NCBI GenBank assembly: GCA_021299465.1
Contig: JAJTHB010000020.1
Location: forward strand, 85,144-149,143
DNA length: 64,000 nt
Origin: Rickettsiales bacterium
GTDB lineage: Bacteria; Pseudomonadota; Alphaproteobacteria; Rickettsiales; SXRF01
Direction of reading: 5' to 3'
This document shows, piece by piece, positions 38,606-48,836 of this stretch (position 1 is the first letter of the stretch; every line of letters begins with the position of its first letter). Below the pieces are notes generated by a model, which was not told the DNA's origin, searched no databases, and saw only the letters and a list, made by a program, of their open reading frames with translations. The position numbers were made by a program, and so were the translations under genes.

Positions 38606-39721
38606 TCAAGCAGAATTGCCGTATTTCTTCCTCGTTAGAGCCAGCATCATGCCCATACCGATCGCTATTGCCACCACCGACGAGCCGCCATAGCTTACAA
38701 ACGGCAGTGTCATGCCCTTGGCCGGAAAAAGATTGACCGCAACGCCCATGTTAATAATCGCCTGAATGCCAAACTGTGATAAAATTCCTGCCACGGCTAA
38801 CAGGACAAATAAATCATTATGCCGCCACACGCGTGACAAACCGCGCAACACGATAAAGGCAAACAAACCAAGCACCACCATGCAAAAAATAACACCAAAT
38901 TCTTCACCCGCCACTGCAAAAATAAAATCAGTGTGAGAGTCCGGCAGGGTTTGCTTGACCTCACCTTCACCCGGCCCCTGCCCAAAAACCCCGCCGCTTT
39001 TAAATGCCTCTAGCGAGCGGCTGATCTGGTAATTATCACCCGATGATGGATCAAGAAAACTATCAATACGCCTTGCCACATGCGGCAGGAAACTATAGGC
39101 CGCCACCGCCCCCGCAACCCCCAGTAAACCGATCATAATGACCCAGATCATGGGTAAGCCCGCCAGAAACAATTGAATCGCCCACATCGCCGAAACAGTG
39201 AGTGTCATGCCAAAATCCGGCTGGATGATGAGCAACAGTGCCACCGCCAGATACAACCCGATCGCAACCGTGTAGCCCGGGAAATCCACACGTTTTTGGT
39301 TTTCCGCGCAAATCCACGCCATCACCACTGCAAAAAACGGTTTCATGAATTCCGACGGCTGCACCGAGAATCCGCCAAGCGCAATCCAGCGATGTGCGCC
39401 TTTAGTCTCGATACCAATGAAGGGCACCACCAGCATGAGCGCCATACTCGCGCAGAACCCAACCACAGCAAAGCGGCGTATAAGCGGCGGGGAGAACATC
39501 GAAATCACCAGCATCACCGCCAACCCCACCACCAGAAATGCATATTGCCGATGCACAAAGTAAAACATCGGCAGCTCAAGTCGCTTAGCAACCGGCGGAC
39601 TACCTGCCGCCACCAAAATCGCCCCAAATACCAGCAGCAACAGCAACGCCGCCAGATTCAGGTGGTCGACTGTCCACCACCAGCGGCCAACCAGCGAGGT
39701 ATTGGTGCGGTCAAGACGCAT
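38606..39721 (-). CDS. ftsW: Lipid II polymerase / divisome SEDS protein FtsW
   Basis: A 371-residue SEDS glycosyltransferase with about 10 membrane segments. It has WIALGGFSVQPSEFMKPFF, the long extracellular loop with QISRSLEAFKSGGVFGQGPGEG, DSHTDFIFAVAGEEFG (with the catalytic-region Asp) and LPFVSYGGSS near the C-terminus. These distinguish it as an FtsW/RodA protein; position between murD and murG makes it FtsW. It overlaps murD by 11 bases. Confidence 0.97.
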   Translation of the reverse strand: MRLDRTNTSLVGRWWWTVDHLNLAALLLLLVFGAILVAAGSPPVAKRLELPMFYFVHRQYAFLVVGLAVMLVISMFSPPLIRRFAVVGFCASMALMLVVPFIGIETKGAHRWIALGGFSVQPSEFMKPFFAVVMAWICAENQKRVDFPGYTVAIGLYLAVALLLIIQPDFGMTLTVSAMWAIQLFLAGLPMIWVIMIGLLGVAGAVAAYSFLPHVARRIDSFLDPSSGDNYQISRSLEAFKSGGVFGQGPGEGEVKQTLPDSHTDFIFAVAGEEFGVIFCMVVLGLFAFIVLRGLSRVWRHNDLFVLLAVAGILSQFGIQAIINMGVAVNLFPAKGMTLPFVSYGGSSVVAIAIGMGMMLALTRKKYGNSA

Positions 39722-41072
39722 TCAGCGCCTCCACATATCCGCAAAACGCATCCCCACGTTCTTCGAAACTTTTCCACTGGTCAAACGAGGCGCAGGCCGG
39801 TGAAAGCAGCACCACCGATCCGTGCCTCTTCTCGCGCCAGGCAAGCGCCGCCGCCTGCTTGGTTGCTGCATCCAGAGTGCCGGAATGTGTGTAGGACACT
39901 TTGCCTTCGAGCGTTTTTGCAAATTCCTCTGCCGCCTGCCCGATCAAAAATGCATGGCGGATTTTGGGGAAATATTCCGCAAGCGAAACGATGCCACCCT
40001 CTTTTGGTTTGCCACCTAAAATCCAATAGATATCTCCGTAAGGCGCCAGTGCATTCGATGTCGCATCGGCATTGGTCGCCTTGCTATCGTTGATGAAGCG
40101 CACACCATCAATCTCCGCCACCAGCTGCAATCTATGTTTAAGGCCCGGAAAACGTTTCATGGCATCATGAATCGTTGCCGGCTGAGCTCCGCACGAGCGG
40201 CACGCCGCATAGGCCGCCGCCGCATTCTGCCAGTTATGGCGGCCAGTGAGGGATGTGATTGCAAGCAAGCTCTCAGGCCTCAGGGTTTTGGCTTCAGGGA
40301 AATAATGATCATACAACACCCCATCCCTCACATAAACACCATGCTCGAGCATCCTGACGGATGAAACGGGGATAAGCGCAGATTCCTGAAACCTGCCTGA
40401 AGCCTGAAGCCGGCTCGTCCATTCATCATCCACCGCCACCACCGCGACATCACCTTCACGCTGGCGATCAAAGATATGGCATTTCGCCGCCACGTAGTTT
40501 TCCATGCTGCCATGCCGATCGAGGTGATCTGGTGTTATATTGAGAAACACCGCGACATTAAACCGCGTTGTGCGCAATAGATCGAGCTGATAGCTCGAGG
40601 TCTCCAGGACATAAATTCCATCTTCACCAAGCGGCTCAAGCGTCAGCGCTGCCGTGCCAATATTACCACCAACCTGTACGTTTTTGCCTGCCTCCTTAAG
40701 GATGTGGTGGATGAGCGCAGTGGTGGTGGATTTACCGTTAGTACCGGTAATCGCCACATAACGGGCCGCTGGCTGGGCGCGGTAGAGCAGCTCAATGTCG
40801 CCAATCACCGGCACGCCATGTTCATGCGCAAGCATAACAACCGGATGCGGCGCCGGATGCGTAAGCGGCACGCCGGGTGCAAGGATGAGTGCTTTAATCT
40901 TCTGCCACGGCCATTCATGAAAATGAATGCAATTCTCGCCGCTGGCGCCTTTATCATCCCAAGCAAAGACTTCCGCGCCACCCGCCATCAGCGATGCAAC
41001 TGTCGCGCTGCCCGCCTTGCCCAGACCAAATACGCCAACGGCCTGGCCGCGATATTCGGAAACAATGATCAT
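39711..41072 (-). CDS. murD: UDP-N-acetylmuramoylalanine--D-glutamate ligase
   Basis: A Mur ligase of 453 residues from the start [10 protein letters not shown] at 41072, which gives a 4-base overlap with mraY; an upstream ATG at 41156 would lie deep inside mraY. It has [77 protein letters not shown] and [10 protein letters not shown]. In the central domain 40268-40415 holds inverted clusters of CTTCAGG-like heptamers, possibly an old in-frame insertion. Confidence 0.96.
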   Translation of the reverse strand: MIIVSEYRGQAVGVFGLGKAGSATVASLMAGGAEVFAWDDKGASGENCIHFHEWPWQKIKALILAPGVPLTHPAPHPVVMLAHEHGVPVIGDIELLYRAQPAARYVAITGTNGKSTTTALIHHILKEAGKNVQVGGNIGTAALTLEPLGEDGIYVLETSSYQLDLLRTTRFNVAVFLNITPDHLDRHGSMENYVAAKCHIFDRQREGDVAVVAVDDEWTSRLQASGRFQESALIPVSSVRMLEHGVYVRDGVLYDHYFPEAKTLRPESLLAITSLTGRHNWQNAAAAYAACRSCGAQPATIHDAMKRFPGLKHRLQLVAEIDGVRFINDSKATNADATSNALAPYGDIYWILGGKPKEGGIVSLAEYFPKIRHAFLIGQAAEEFAKTLEGKVSYTHSGTLDAATKQAAALAWREKRHGSVVLLSPACASFDQWKSFEERGDAFCGYVEALNAS

Positions 41073-42157
41073 CGCAGCTTGAGTGTTGAAAGACCAATCA
41101 TCGCAAAAATACAGGCGATGATCCAAAAACGAATCACGATTGTTGGCTCCGCCCAACCCATTTTTTCGAAATGGTGATGGATCGGCGCCATTTTAAACAC
41201 GCGCTTACCTGTCAGTTTATACGATGCAACTTGAATCATCACCGAAAGCGCTTCAATCACGAACAAACCGCCAATAATGGCGAGCACAAACTCGTGTTTG
41301 GTGATGACGCTGATCACGCCGAGTGATCCGCCAAAGGCAAGGCTTCCGGTATCGCCCATAAAAACCTGCGCGGGGGGGGCATTGAACCACAAAAATCCGA
41401 GACTCGCCCCTACCAATGCAGCGCAGAATACCGCCAGCTCGCCGCTGCCTGGCACGAAATGCAGCTGCAGGTAGCCCGCAAAAATCGCATTACCAACAAG
41501 ATAGGTGATCAGTGCAAAACAGCCAGCTACGATCATGATCGGTACAATCGCAAGGCCATCCAGCCCATCGGTTAAGTTCACCGCGTTCGACGCCCCCACC
41601 ATCACCACCGCCGCAAAGAAGATATAAAAAACGCCAAGATCAATAAGAATATGCTTAAAGAACGGCACCGCAATCTGCCCGGAGATATTAGCCGGTGCGA
41701 CGCTATTAATCGCAACCACCGCCGCCAACGACACCACAAACTGCCAGAGTAATTTTTTGCGGCTGGAAAGCCCTTTGCTGTTACGCTTGGTGAGTTTCAA
41801 ATAATCATCAGCAAATCCAATGAGGCCGAAGCCAACCGTCACCATCAGCACAATCCAGACATAGGCATTGCTCAGATCTGCCCACAGCAATGTGGACAAG
41901 CTCACCGCCAGCAGGATCATGGTACCGCCCATGGTCGGTGTACCTTTCTTGGTGAGCAGGTGCGACTGGGGGCCATCCTCGCGAATCGGCTGGCCTTCGG
42001 CCTGCTTGGATTTCAGCCAGCGGATGATTTTTGGGCCAAAGTAAAAGCTTAAAAACAGCGCCGTCATCACCGCTGCACCGCTCCTGAACGTCAAATACTG
42101 AAACAGATTAAACAGCGCGAATTCCTTGGCGTAGGGCACAAACAGGTTATACAGCAT
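41069..42157 (-). CDS. mraY: Phospho-N-acetylmuramoyl-pentapeptide-transferase MraY
   Basis: A 362-residue integral membrane enzyme forming lipid I. It has [24 protein letters not shown] (aspartates of the catalytic cleft), [31 protein letters not shown] and [13 protein letters not shown]. About ten membrane segments span the chain. It overlaps murF by 11 bases at its start and murD by four at its end. Confidence 0.98.
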   Translation of the reverse strand: MLYNLFVPYAKEFALFNLFQYLTFRSGAAVMTALFLSFYFGPKIIRWLKSKQAEGQPIREDGPQSHLLTKKGTPTMGGTMILLAVSLSTLLWADLSNAYVWIVLMVTVGFGLIGFADDYLKLTKRNSKGLSSRKKLLWQFVVSLAAVVAINSVAPANISGQIAVPFFKHILIDLGVFYIFFAAVVMVGASNAVNLTDGLDGLAIVPIMIVAGCFALITYLVGNAIFAGYLQLHFVPGSGELAVFCAALVGASLGFLWFNAPPAQVFMGDTGSLAFGGSLGVISVITKHEFVLAIIGGLFVIEALSVMIQVASYKLTGKRVFKMAPIHHHFEKMGWAEPTIVIRFWIIACIFAMIGLSTLKLR

Positions 42158-43550
42158 GCTTGGTTCCTTCCAACCTCAGGTAGTGCTCTGCGAGTTTATA
42201 CATATGGCTGCCGTGTGAGCCCTTGATAAGTAGCACATCACCGCCTGAAAGCTGCTTAGAAAGCACATGAGCCAGCTCGAGTGGATCCGCTACATGCTCA
42301 CCGCGCATCGCTTTGGGTAATGCCTCATGCAGGTATTTCGTGCGCGCACCAGAGCTGTGCACCAAGTAAAAATCATGTTTTTGTAGATCTTCAGCCAGCT
42401 GCGCGTGAAACCCGGCCTCTTGATGACCAAGCTCCAGCATATCGCCAAGCGCCGCTATTTTTCGGCCTTTTTTGCCAAGCGCTTCCCATACTTCCTGCGT
42501 TTTGGCAAAGGCCGATTTCATGGAAGCAGGGCTGGCATTATAGCTATCATCGATAAGCGTCGCCTGCCCGTCCTTGACGGCGATCGCACTAAGCCTGCCT
42601 CGCCCTGCTGGCTCGCTATATTTGGGAAGTGCAGCTGCTGTTCTTGAATCATCCAATCCAAGCGCGCGTGTGATAGCAAAGGTCATGAGCGCCGTCTTAG
42701 CCCAATGACGGCCTATCGCACCCAGTTTGGTTGTAACCAGCTCGCCATGCACACTGATATCCAGCTCTGAGCCCTGGCTCGTGGGCTGGTATGCAATCAG
42801 GCGCGCATCTGCCTCCTGCGCTTCACCAAACGTCACCACACGGCTGATACCATGTCTGGCCGCTGCCATTTTCAGACGATTCAAATAGCGATTATCAGCA
42901 TTCAATACAGCAATGCCACCATCAGGCACACCATCAAAAATCTCCGCTTTGGCATCACAAATGCCATCAACCGAATCAAAAAACTCAAGATGCACCGCCT
43001 CAACCGTGGTAATCAGCGCGATATGCGGCCTGACCATGCGCGTCAGATGTGAAATCTCGCCGGCATGGTTCATACCCATCTCAAACACAGCAAAGGGAAG
43101 TTCCGGCGGAAGATTAGCAAGGTTCAGCGGCGTGCCGATATGGTTGTTGTAATTGCCACTGGTAGCATAGGCCTCACCATGCGCGGACAGGACGAGCTTT
43201 ATCATGTCTTTGGCGCTGGTTTTTCCGACACTACCGGTAATACCCACGACCCTGCCAGTAAAACGCTCGCGCGCCGCTTTGCCCAAATCCTCAAGCGCTT
43301 TCAACGTATCAGGAACAACCAGCGCGCTGGCGCCAGCGTCAAGCGGTTTGGATACCACCGCCGCCACAGCGCCTTTTGCAAGAGCGTCAGCAGCAAATTG
43401 ATGCCCGTCAAACCGCTCGCCCCTGATGGCCACAAATAAATCACCAGGCTTTACGCTTCGGCTGTCGATCACCACGCCGGATGCCTGCCAGCTTCGGTTA
43501 CAAGTACCGGAAGTGGCCAGCGCAGCAGTTTGATCGTTCCAAAGCATCAC
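42147..43550 (-). CDS. murF: UDP-MurNAc-tripeptide--D-Ala-D-Ala ligase
   Basis: A 467-residue Mur ligase adding the D-Ala-D-Ala made by Ddl. It has [68 protein letters not shown] and [13 protein letters not shown]. Starts are GTG at 43550 or ATG at 43547; both touch the murE stop (GTGATG), showing coupling. Confidence 0.97.
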   Translation of the reverse strand: MMLWNDQTAALATSGTCNRSWQASGVVIDSRSVKPGDLFVAIRGERFDGHQFAADALAKGAVAAVVSKPLDAGASALVVPDTLKALEDLGKAARERFTGRVVGITGSVGKTSAKDMIKLVLSAHGEAYATSGNYNNHIGTPLNLANLPPELPFAVFEMGMNHAGEISHLTRMVRPHIALITTVEAVHLEFFDSVDGICDAKAEIFDGVPDGGIAVLNADNRYLNRLKMAAARHGISRVVTFGEAQEADARLIAYQPTSQGSELDISVHGELVTTKLGAIGRHWAKTALMTFAITRALGLDDSRTAAALPKYSEPAGRGRLSAIAVKDGQATLIDDSYNASPASMKSAFAKTQEVWEALGKKGRKIAALGDMLELGHQEAGFHAQLAEDLQKHDFYLVHSSGARTKYLHEALPKAMRGEHVADPLELAHVLSKQLSGGDVLLIKGSHGSHMYKLAEHYLRLEGTKHAV

Positions 43551-45010
43551 GGCGCTAATTTCAATTCTCTCACGCCAACGCGTGCCACCTCCGCATCATC
43601 AAAAGGAAGTACACGGTCAGCAATGGTTTGGGTTTTCTCATGCCCCTTACCAGCAATGACCAGAACATCACCAGCACGAAGCTCACCGAGCGCAACATAA
43701 ATAGCTTCACGGCGATCCGCAACTTCTTTAGCGCCAGAACTTGCTGCCATGATACTTCGGCGAATCAACGCCGGATCTTCACTCCTGGGATTATCATCCG
43801 TAATGATCACCCGATCGGCGAGTTCGGCTGCAATACGACCCATTTCCGGACGCTTGCCACGATCGCGATCACCGCCGCAGCCAAACACCACATGAAGCTG
43901 ATTTTGTGTATGGGCCCTGAGCGTGTTCAAAATATTAGCAAGCGCCATCGGCGTATGCGCATAGTCAATATAGACGCTCGCACCGCATGCAAGCTCAGCG
44001 ACCGGCTGCAAACGCCCCGGCACACCCTTGAGTTTAGGAATCACGGCCACAGCCTCATCAATATCACCGCCGCTTCCCACCACCAATCCCAGCGCCGCCA
44101 GAATATTCATGGTCTGGAAGCTACCCACCAGCGGTATATCGACGTGATAGTGCCTGCTAAATAGCTCGAGCTTTGCACGCTGGCCATGCGGTAACAATTC
44201 AAGCGAAGCGATACGAAAATCCTTGCCGCTGCGACCAAAGCCGATGATGCGGTGGCGACGCTTCAAGCAGCGCTCATAAAGCTCGCCGTAACGCTTATCG
44301 TCCTGATTGATAACGGCAGTTTTACCCTCTGGCAGAAGCGTGTCAAACAGTCGCGCCTTAGCGATGAAATAGTTTTCTTCAGTTTTATGATAGTCAAGAT
44401 GATCTCGGCCAATGTAAGTAAAGGCCGCCGCCTCAAGGCACACACCATCAAGGCGTGATTGGTGAATGCCGTGGCTGGATGCCTCCATGCAAACATAATC
44501 CGCATCAAGCACCGATAATTGCTGATGCAACATCATCGGATCAGGCGTGGTGTGCGTGGCTTCTGATAGAAGCGCCCCATCACTGCCGGTAATACCGAGT
44601 GTGCCGATCGCCGCCGACCGCTTTCCCAGCAGCTGCCAGAATTGACGATAAAAATCTGCCGTGGATGTCTTACCATCCGTGCCCGTCACCGCCACCATAT
44701 GATCCGGTTGGCGCGGATAAAACGCCGCCGCCAGCTGCGCATAAGCTCGGCGGCTATTAGCAACTGGGATAATGCAAGGATCGTTGGGTAGCGTTTGTGT
44801 TTTATCAGCAATCACCGCGACCGCGCCATGTTGTATCGCCTGCGAGATGAATTGATGACCATCCACCTTCTCGCCTTTTTGCGCCACAAACACAAAGCCA
44901 GGCCCCACAGCACGCGAATCGGAAGTAATTCCGGCAACCTCTACAGAGCCAGCCCCTGCATGTTGCGATGTTTCATCGAGCGCAGCGAGTAAATCAATAA
45001 GTCGCGGCAT
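43547..45010 (-). CDS. murE: UDP-MurNAc-L-Ala-D-Glu--2,6-diaminopimelate ligase
   Basis: A 487-residue Mur ligase. It has ITSDSRAVGPGFVFVAQKG, VTGTDGKTSTADF, MEASSHGIHQSRLDG, RDHLDYHKTEENYF and, in the C-terminal domain, TDDNPRSEDPALI. The DNPR motif is the signature of meso-diaminopimelate rather than lysine selection. It overlaps ftsI by 17 bases. Confidence 0.97.
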   Translation of the reverse strand: MPRLIDLLAALDETSQHAGAGSVEVAGITSDSRAVGPGFVFVAQKGEKVDGHQFISQAIQHGAVAVIADKTQTLPNDPCIIPVANSRRAYAQLAAAFYPRQPDHMVAVTGTDGKTSTADFYRQFWQLLGKRSAAIGTLGITGSDGALLSEATHTTPDPMMLHQQLSVLDADYVCMEASSHGIHQSRLDGVCLEAAAFTYIGRDHLDYHKTEENYFIAKARLFDTLLPEGKTAVINQDDKRYGELYERCLKRRHRIIGFGRSGKDFRIASLELLPHGQRAKLELFSRHYHVDIPLVGSFQTMNILAALGLVVGSGGDIDEAVAVIPKLKGVPGRLQPVAELACGASVYIDYAHTPMALANILNTLRAHTQNQLHVVFGCGGDRDRGKRPEMGRIAAELADRVIITDDNPRSEDPALIRRSIMAASSGAKEVADRREAIYVALGELRAGDVLVIAGKGHEKTQTIADRVLPFDDAEVARVGVRELKLAP

Positions 45011-46748
45011 GGATCAACGCTTTCACCGCTGGCTTAGGTTTTTCGTCGCGCTCGGTCCAGTATTTTTCAGCGTCATCTTCCGGCACATCAAAACGCGGCT
45101 TGATACCATAAAGCATCCCCATGCGCGAAATCACATTGCCGACCACTGGCGCGGCAATCCAGCCGCCGGTAGCATAGCCGTAAGTTGATTGATCACCCTT
45201 AGGTTCATCGACCATCACCAGCACCAGATATTTCGGCGCATCACTGGGAAAAACCGCCACAAACGATGCAATTTTTGCATCTTCATTATAAACCCCACCA
45301 GCATTGATTTTTTCGGCCGTGCCGGTTTTACCACCCACACGATAGCCCGGCACATTTGCCTTGCTGCCAGTGCCATGCCCTACAACGAGGCGCATCAGTC
45401 GGCGCATATGCTGCGAGGTTTCTTCACGAATGACTCGCTCTTGCCTGCTGGCATCATGTTTCCTGTCATGCAGCAAGGTGAGCTTAGGCAATGTGCCGCC
45501 AGAGACCATCGCGGCAATGCCGCGCGCCAGATGCAGCGGCGTAACCGAGATGCCGTGGCCGTAAGAAATCGTAACGATACTAATATCGCGCCGCTCAGAT
45601 GGCACCTGCGGCTGGGCTTTTTCTGGCAGCTCAATCTCTACCTGTTTCATCATACCAAGCTTGTCCAGAAACTCTCTCTGGCGCTTACCACCAACATCAA
45701 GCGCCATCTTCGCCGTGCCGATATTTGATGAATAAGCAAAAATCTCAGGCACTGATAGCCAGCGCTTTTTTGGATGCGTATCGGAAATAGTAAAGGTGGC
45801 GATTTTAAATGGATTGGTAGCATCATAACCACCCTTCATTTTCACCACCCCATAATCCAGCCCCATCGCCATCGTAAAGGTTTTAAAGGTCGAGCCCATC
45901 TCATAGGTACCGAGCGTTGCACGGTTGAATTTCTGCGCATCCGTCGCACGCGAAGGTTTATTGGGATCAAAATCAGGCAACGACGACATCGCAAGCAACT
46001 CACCCGTGCTTACATCCATGATCAGCCCTGTCGCACCAATCGCCCTGAAATGCTCAACGCTAGCATGCATCTCTTCGCGCAAAATCGCTTGCAGGCTCAC
46101 ATCCAGCGAAAGGGCAAGCGGCTTATCATCCTGCGCGCCAGAGCGAAGCTGTGCATCAAAATATTTTTCAATGCCTGCAAGGCCCTTATTATCCACACCA
46201 ACATAGCCCACGACATGCGACAACAGATTGCCATACGGATAAACACGCCGCTCTTCCGGCAAAAAATAAAGCCCGGGAATACCAAGGCTGTTGGCGGCCG
46301 CCTGCTCTCTGGGGGTTAGATTGCGCTTGATCCATACGAAGGACTTATTGCTCGTTAGATGCTTGAGCAGCTGTGCATCATCAATGCCCAGAACTTTTTC
46401 CAGCTGCTTGGCTGCAACCTGCGGCTCACGGATTTCCTTAGGATTGGCAAACATAGAAGCCGTCTTAAGACTGGTTGCCAGCAACTTGCCATTTCGATCC
46501 ACCACATCGCTGCGTTTGCTTGCAGCATCCGGTGTGACTTCAACCTGCTCCACCGCGTCATCATCAGGATTGGTAACAGTGATGGTAACACTACGATGAG
46601 CAGAAAAAACGGCAACATCGACCATGCGCACAGCAATGCTGCCAAAACATAACAGAAAAAAGAACGCCACCGCCATCAGGCGAACGCGACTTTGCTCAAT
46701 GAGCCTTGCACTTGAACTTTCCTGAACAATGACCTTGCGCGATCTCAC
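44994..46748 (-). CDS. ftsI: Septal peptidoglycan transpeptidase FtsI (PBP3)
   Basis: A 584-residue class B penicillin-binding protein. One N-terminal membrane helix (LMAVAFFFLLCFGSIAV) precedes the pedestal domain (DVVDRNGKLLATSL). The transpeptidase has STFK (286-289, nucleophile Ser286), SSN (340-342) and KTGT (474-477). It partners FtsW in septal wall synthesis. It overlaps ftsL by four bases. Confidence 0.97.
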   Translation of the reverse strand: MRSRKVIVQESSSARLIEQSRVRLMAVAFFFLLCFGSIAVRMVDVAVFSAHRSVTITVTNPDDDAVEQVEVTPDAASKRSDVVDRNGKLLATSLKTASMFANPKEIREPQVAAKQLEKVLGIDDAQLLKHLTSNKSFVWIKRNLTPREQAAANSLGIPGLYFLPEERRVYPYGNLLSHVVGYVGVDNKGLAGIEKYFDAQLRSGAQDDKPLALSLDVSLQAILREEMHASVEHFRAIGATGLIMDVSTGELLAMSSLPDFDPNKPSRATDAQKFNRATLGTYEMGSTFKTFTMAMGLDYGVVKMKGGYDATNPFKIATFTISDTHPKKRWLSVPEIFAYSSNIGTAKMALDVGGKRQREFLDKLGMMKQVEIELPEKAQPQVPSERRDISIVTISYGHGISVTPLHLARGIAAMVSGGTLPKLTLLHDRKHDASRQERVIREETSQHMRRLMRLVVGHGTGSKANVPGYRVGGKTGTAEKINAGGVYNEDAKIASFVAVFPSDAPKYLVLVMVDEPKGDQSTYGYATGGWIAAPVVGNVISRMGMLYGIKPRFDVPEDDAEKYWTERDEKPKPAVKALIHAATY

Positions 46749-47092
46749 TGGCCACCTTCAACCAAAACGCTAGCAGGCGTATATCCGCTATCCAGTTCTT
46801 TAGATGCCTCCAGACGCTTTGGAAAGCCAATCGCCTCCACCTCGGCCACTTGATGCACCATCAAACTTTCGGCAGATAAATGTTTCTTCGACAATTGCCG
46901 CAAGCGCTCTGGCCGACTGAGATATGCCCATTCCGCCGCCACCACATCCAGCGATTCACGCTCCTGCTGAAGCTCATGCGTCACCTTCGCAATCTCGGTG
47001 CGCACGCGCTGCACGTCATATTTCACCTGGTATAAAAGAAACGCTGCCACCACAATCGAAAGCATCCACACGAGTGTGGATAGGCGCGTCAT
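46745..47092 (-). CDS. ftsL: Cell division protein FtsL
   Basis: 115 residues: a short cytoplasmic N-terminus, one membrane helix (LVWMLSIVVAAFLLYQV) and a periplasmic coiled coil (VRTEIAKVTHELQQERESLDVVAAEWAYLSRPERLRQL). The AEWAYLSRPERL segment is the family signature. FtsL acts with FtsB/FtsQ. Overlaps of four bases with rsmH and ftsI support the call. Confidence 0.93.
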   Translation of the reverse strand: MTRLSTLVWMLSIVVAAFLLYQVKYDVQRVRTEIAKVTHELQQERESLDVVAAEWAYLSRPERLRQLSKKHLSAESLMVHQVAEVEAIGFPKRLEASKELDSGYTPASVLVEGGQ

Positions 47093-48027
47093 AACACCGC
47101 CTCACGCACACGCTGCATCATACGCATCGTCGCGGAGCGCGCTCTGGGATTGACCTCAAGCTCGGCATCAGACGCCGATCTCTTCTCCGGTCTGGGCAGA
47201 AAAAAATGGGGAGCCTCGTTTGCCGCCGCGTGCATAGGCACATGGCGCGAGGGCTCCCCCAATCTACCGCAACGGGAGTGGTAGTGCCGTTTAACCAGCC
47301 GATCTTCGAGTGAGTGGAACGTGACCACCACCAAACGACCGCCGGGTGACAGGAGAGAACCGGCGGCAGCAAGGCCGCGCTCTATCGATTCAAACTCCTG
47401 GTTAATATGAATACGAAGTGCCTGGAAACTGCGCGTGGCGGGGTCCGATTTTGCATGCTTGCCGCCAAGCACCCCGCGAATAATCGCCGCGAGTTGCTGG
47501 GTACGTTCAATCGGTGCTTTTGTGCGCTCGGATACGATAGCCTTGGCAATGGCGCGCGCGGCTTTTTCTTCGCCGTAATAATAAAGGATATCGGCAAGCT
47601 CGGACTCGCTCGCCTCATTCACGACATCGGCCGCAGAAAGACCTCCATCGCCCATGCGCATATCGAGCGGGCCGTCTTTCCTGAACGAAAATCCGCGATC
47701 AGCCTGATCCAGCTGCATCGAGGAAACACCGAGATCCAGCACCACGCCATCCACTTGCCGTACGCCGTGCATCGCTACCAGCGCGCACATATCCGCGAAA
47801 TTGCCGAGGATCCACACAAAGCGGCCGGGAAATTCACTTTCCAGCGTTTCGGCAAAGCGCTTGGTGCTCGGATCGCGGTCGATCGCAAACACCTGACAAT
47901 CCGCCGCCGCCAGAATCGCCCGCGAATAGCCGCCCGCACCAAAGGTGCCATCGATATAGATTTCTTTATCCTGTGGCCTGAGCCAGTCCAGCATTTCTGC
48001 AAGCATCACCGGCGAATGAGAGATCAT
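47089..48027 (-). CDS. rsmH: 16S rRNA C1402 N4-methyltransferase RsmH
   Basis: A 312-residue SAM-dependent enzyme. It has HSPVMLAEML, YIDGTFGAGGYSRAIL (SAM site), DLGVSSMQLDQADRGFSF, DMRM, RTQQLAAIIRG, RSFQALRIHINQE and VVTFHSLEDRLVKRH. It is the second gene of the cluster, overlapping mraZ and ftsL by four bases each. Confidence 0.98.
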   Translation of the reverse strand: MISHSPVMLAEMLDWLRPQDKEIYIDGTFGAGGYSRAILAAADCQVFAIDRDPSTKRFAETLESEFPGRFVWILGNFADMCALVAMHGVRQVDGVVLDLGVSSMQLDQADRGFSFRKDGPLDMRMGDGGLSAADVVNEASESELADILYYYGEEKAARAIAKAIVSERTKAPIERTQQLAAIIRGVLGGKHAKSDPATRSFQALRIHINQEFESIERGLAAAGSLLSPGGRLVVVTFHSLEDRLVKRHYHSRCGRLGEPSRHVPMHAAANEAPHFFLPRPEKRSASDAELEVNPRARSATMRMMQRVREAVL

Positions 48028-48473
48028 AGCACATCTCCTTTCAGCGTCGCACGGTTGTCGCGCACGATGCTGCGCACGCGATCAATGTATTTCTCAAATG
48101 CCTTCGGCGCCCAAAGCTCAAACGTCTCGCCTTTACCAACAATCGTCACCTGCTCGGAAAGACCTGCGAATTCGATGAGCTGCTCGGGAAGGCTCACGCG
48201 GCCTTCGGCATCCATCGCAAGCTGCACTGAATCACCAAACAGCATCGCCGAAAATGCATCGCGCTCGGCAGAGTAAGGTTCAAATTTTTCCACACGCTGG
48301 TTGAATTTCATGATGCGCTGCATGCCGCACGCCTCAATACAATTGTGAAGCGGTGATGGATAAGCAATCACCGACGGTGAATCTTCTTTCCCGAGCACAG
48401 CGCGGAACTGGGCGGGTATTGAGACCCTGCCCTTCTTATCGATCCGGTTATGATAAGTGGATAAAAATAACAT
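48024..48473 (-). CDS. mraZ: Transcriptional regulator MraZ
   Basis: 149 residues with two AbrB-like MraZ repeats: YHNRIDKKGRVSIPAQFRAVLG and AMDAEGRVSLPEQLIEFAGL, each with the DxKGRv/iP-type DNA-binding core. MraZ binds repeats ahead of its own gene and represses the division cluster in E. coli. A GGGCGGGG run just precedes the ATG. It is the first gene of the cluster. Confidence 0.96.
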   Translation of the reverse strand: MLFLSTYHNRIDKKGRVSIPAQFRAVLGKEDSPSVIAYPSPLHNCIEACGMQRIMKFNQRVEKFEPYSAERDAFSAMLFGDSVQLAMDAEGRVSLPEQLIEFAGLSEQVTIVGKGETFELWAPKAFEKYIDRVRSIVRDNRATLKGDVL

Positions 48474-48770
48474 CCCCGCCCTGAACCTTTTTTATTTTTT
48501 AATTGCCCCATGGCCAGAACCACTAAAATAACAGCTTTGGAATTAATCCGCTCTTTAATGGGATAGCATGGGTATATATGGGAAATTATTGTTATTAGAT
48601 GGGAGTGTCAAGCATCTATTTTTGTGGAAATCTTATCCACAAGCCTATCAACAGCATGAAAACAATAGAAAAAAACACAAAAATCCACAGCTACACTTAC
48701 TTTGCTGATCTTGGGATGCTGTGCGTTAACGGCAACATAAAAAATTAACCACGAATTATGCACAGACATA
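48474..48770 (-). promoter_or_regulatory. Division-cluster control region: three phased TGGGN repeats and a DnaA box
   Basis: On the plus strand TGGGA (48559), TGGGT (48569) and TGGGA (48579) are spaced by exactly 5 bases, with a fourth TGGGA at 48600. The TGGGN-N5 array is the known MraZ operator pattern, although here the motif is on the strand opposite mraZ. TTATCCACA at 48633-48641 is a perfect DnaA box, part of the inverted repeat TTGTGGA-N7-TCCACAA (48622-48642). The rest is AT-rich without a gene. Confidence 0.72.
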
Positions 48771-48772
48771 AA

Positions 48773-48796
48773 AAAACCGGCACCAAAGCCGGTTTT
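48773..48796 (-). terminator. Rho-independent terminator after rpsD
   Basis: AAAACCGGC-ACCAAA-GCCGGTTTT is a perfect 9-bp stem with a run of T on the leftward strand. A second hairpin (GATCCCCG/CGGGGATT, 48809-48830), a single copy of the local REP-like sequence, lies between it and the stop codon. Confidence 0.88.
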
Positions 48797-48836
48797 ATTT
48801 ATCGATAGGATCCCCGCTTTCGCGGGGATTAAAAAA

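Noticed and set aside
39173..40093. Open frame of 306 codons on the plus strand
   Set aside because: Runs antisense through ftsW and murD, both intact; His/Arg-rich shadow frame.
47407..48276. Open frame of 289 codons on the plus strand
   Set aside because: Antisense to rsmH and mraZ; no signatures.
48622..48642. Replication origin at the mraZ promoter
   Set aside because: Only one perfect DnaA box and no cluster of boxes or origin-linked genes (dnaA, hemE, gid); more likely a regulatory site.
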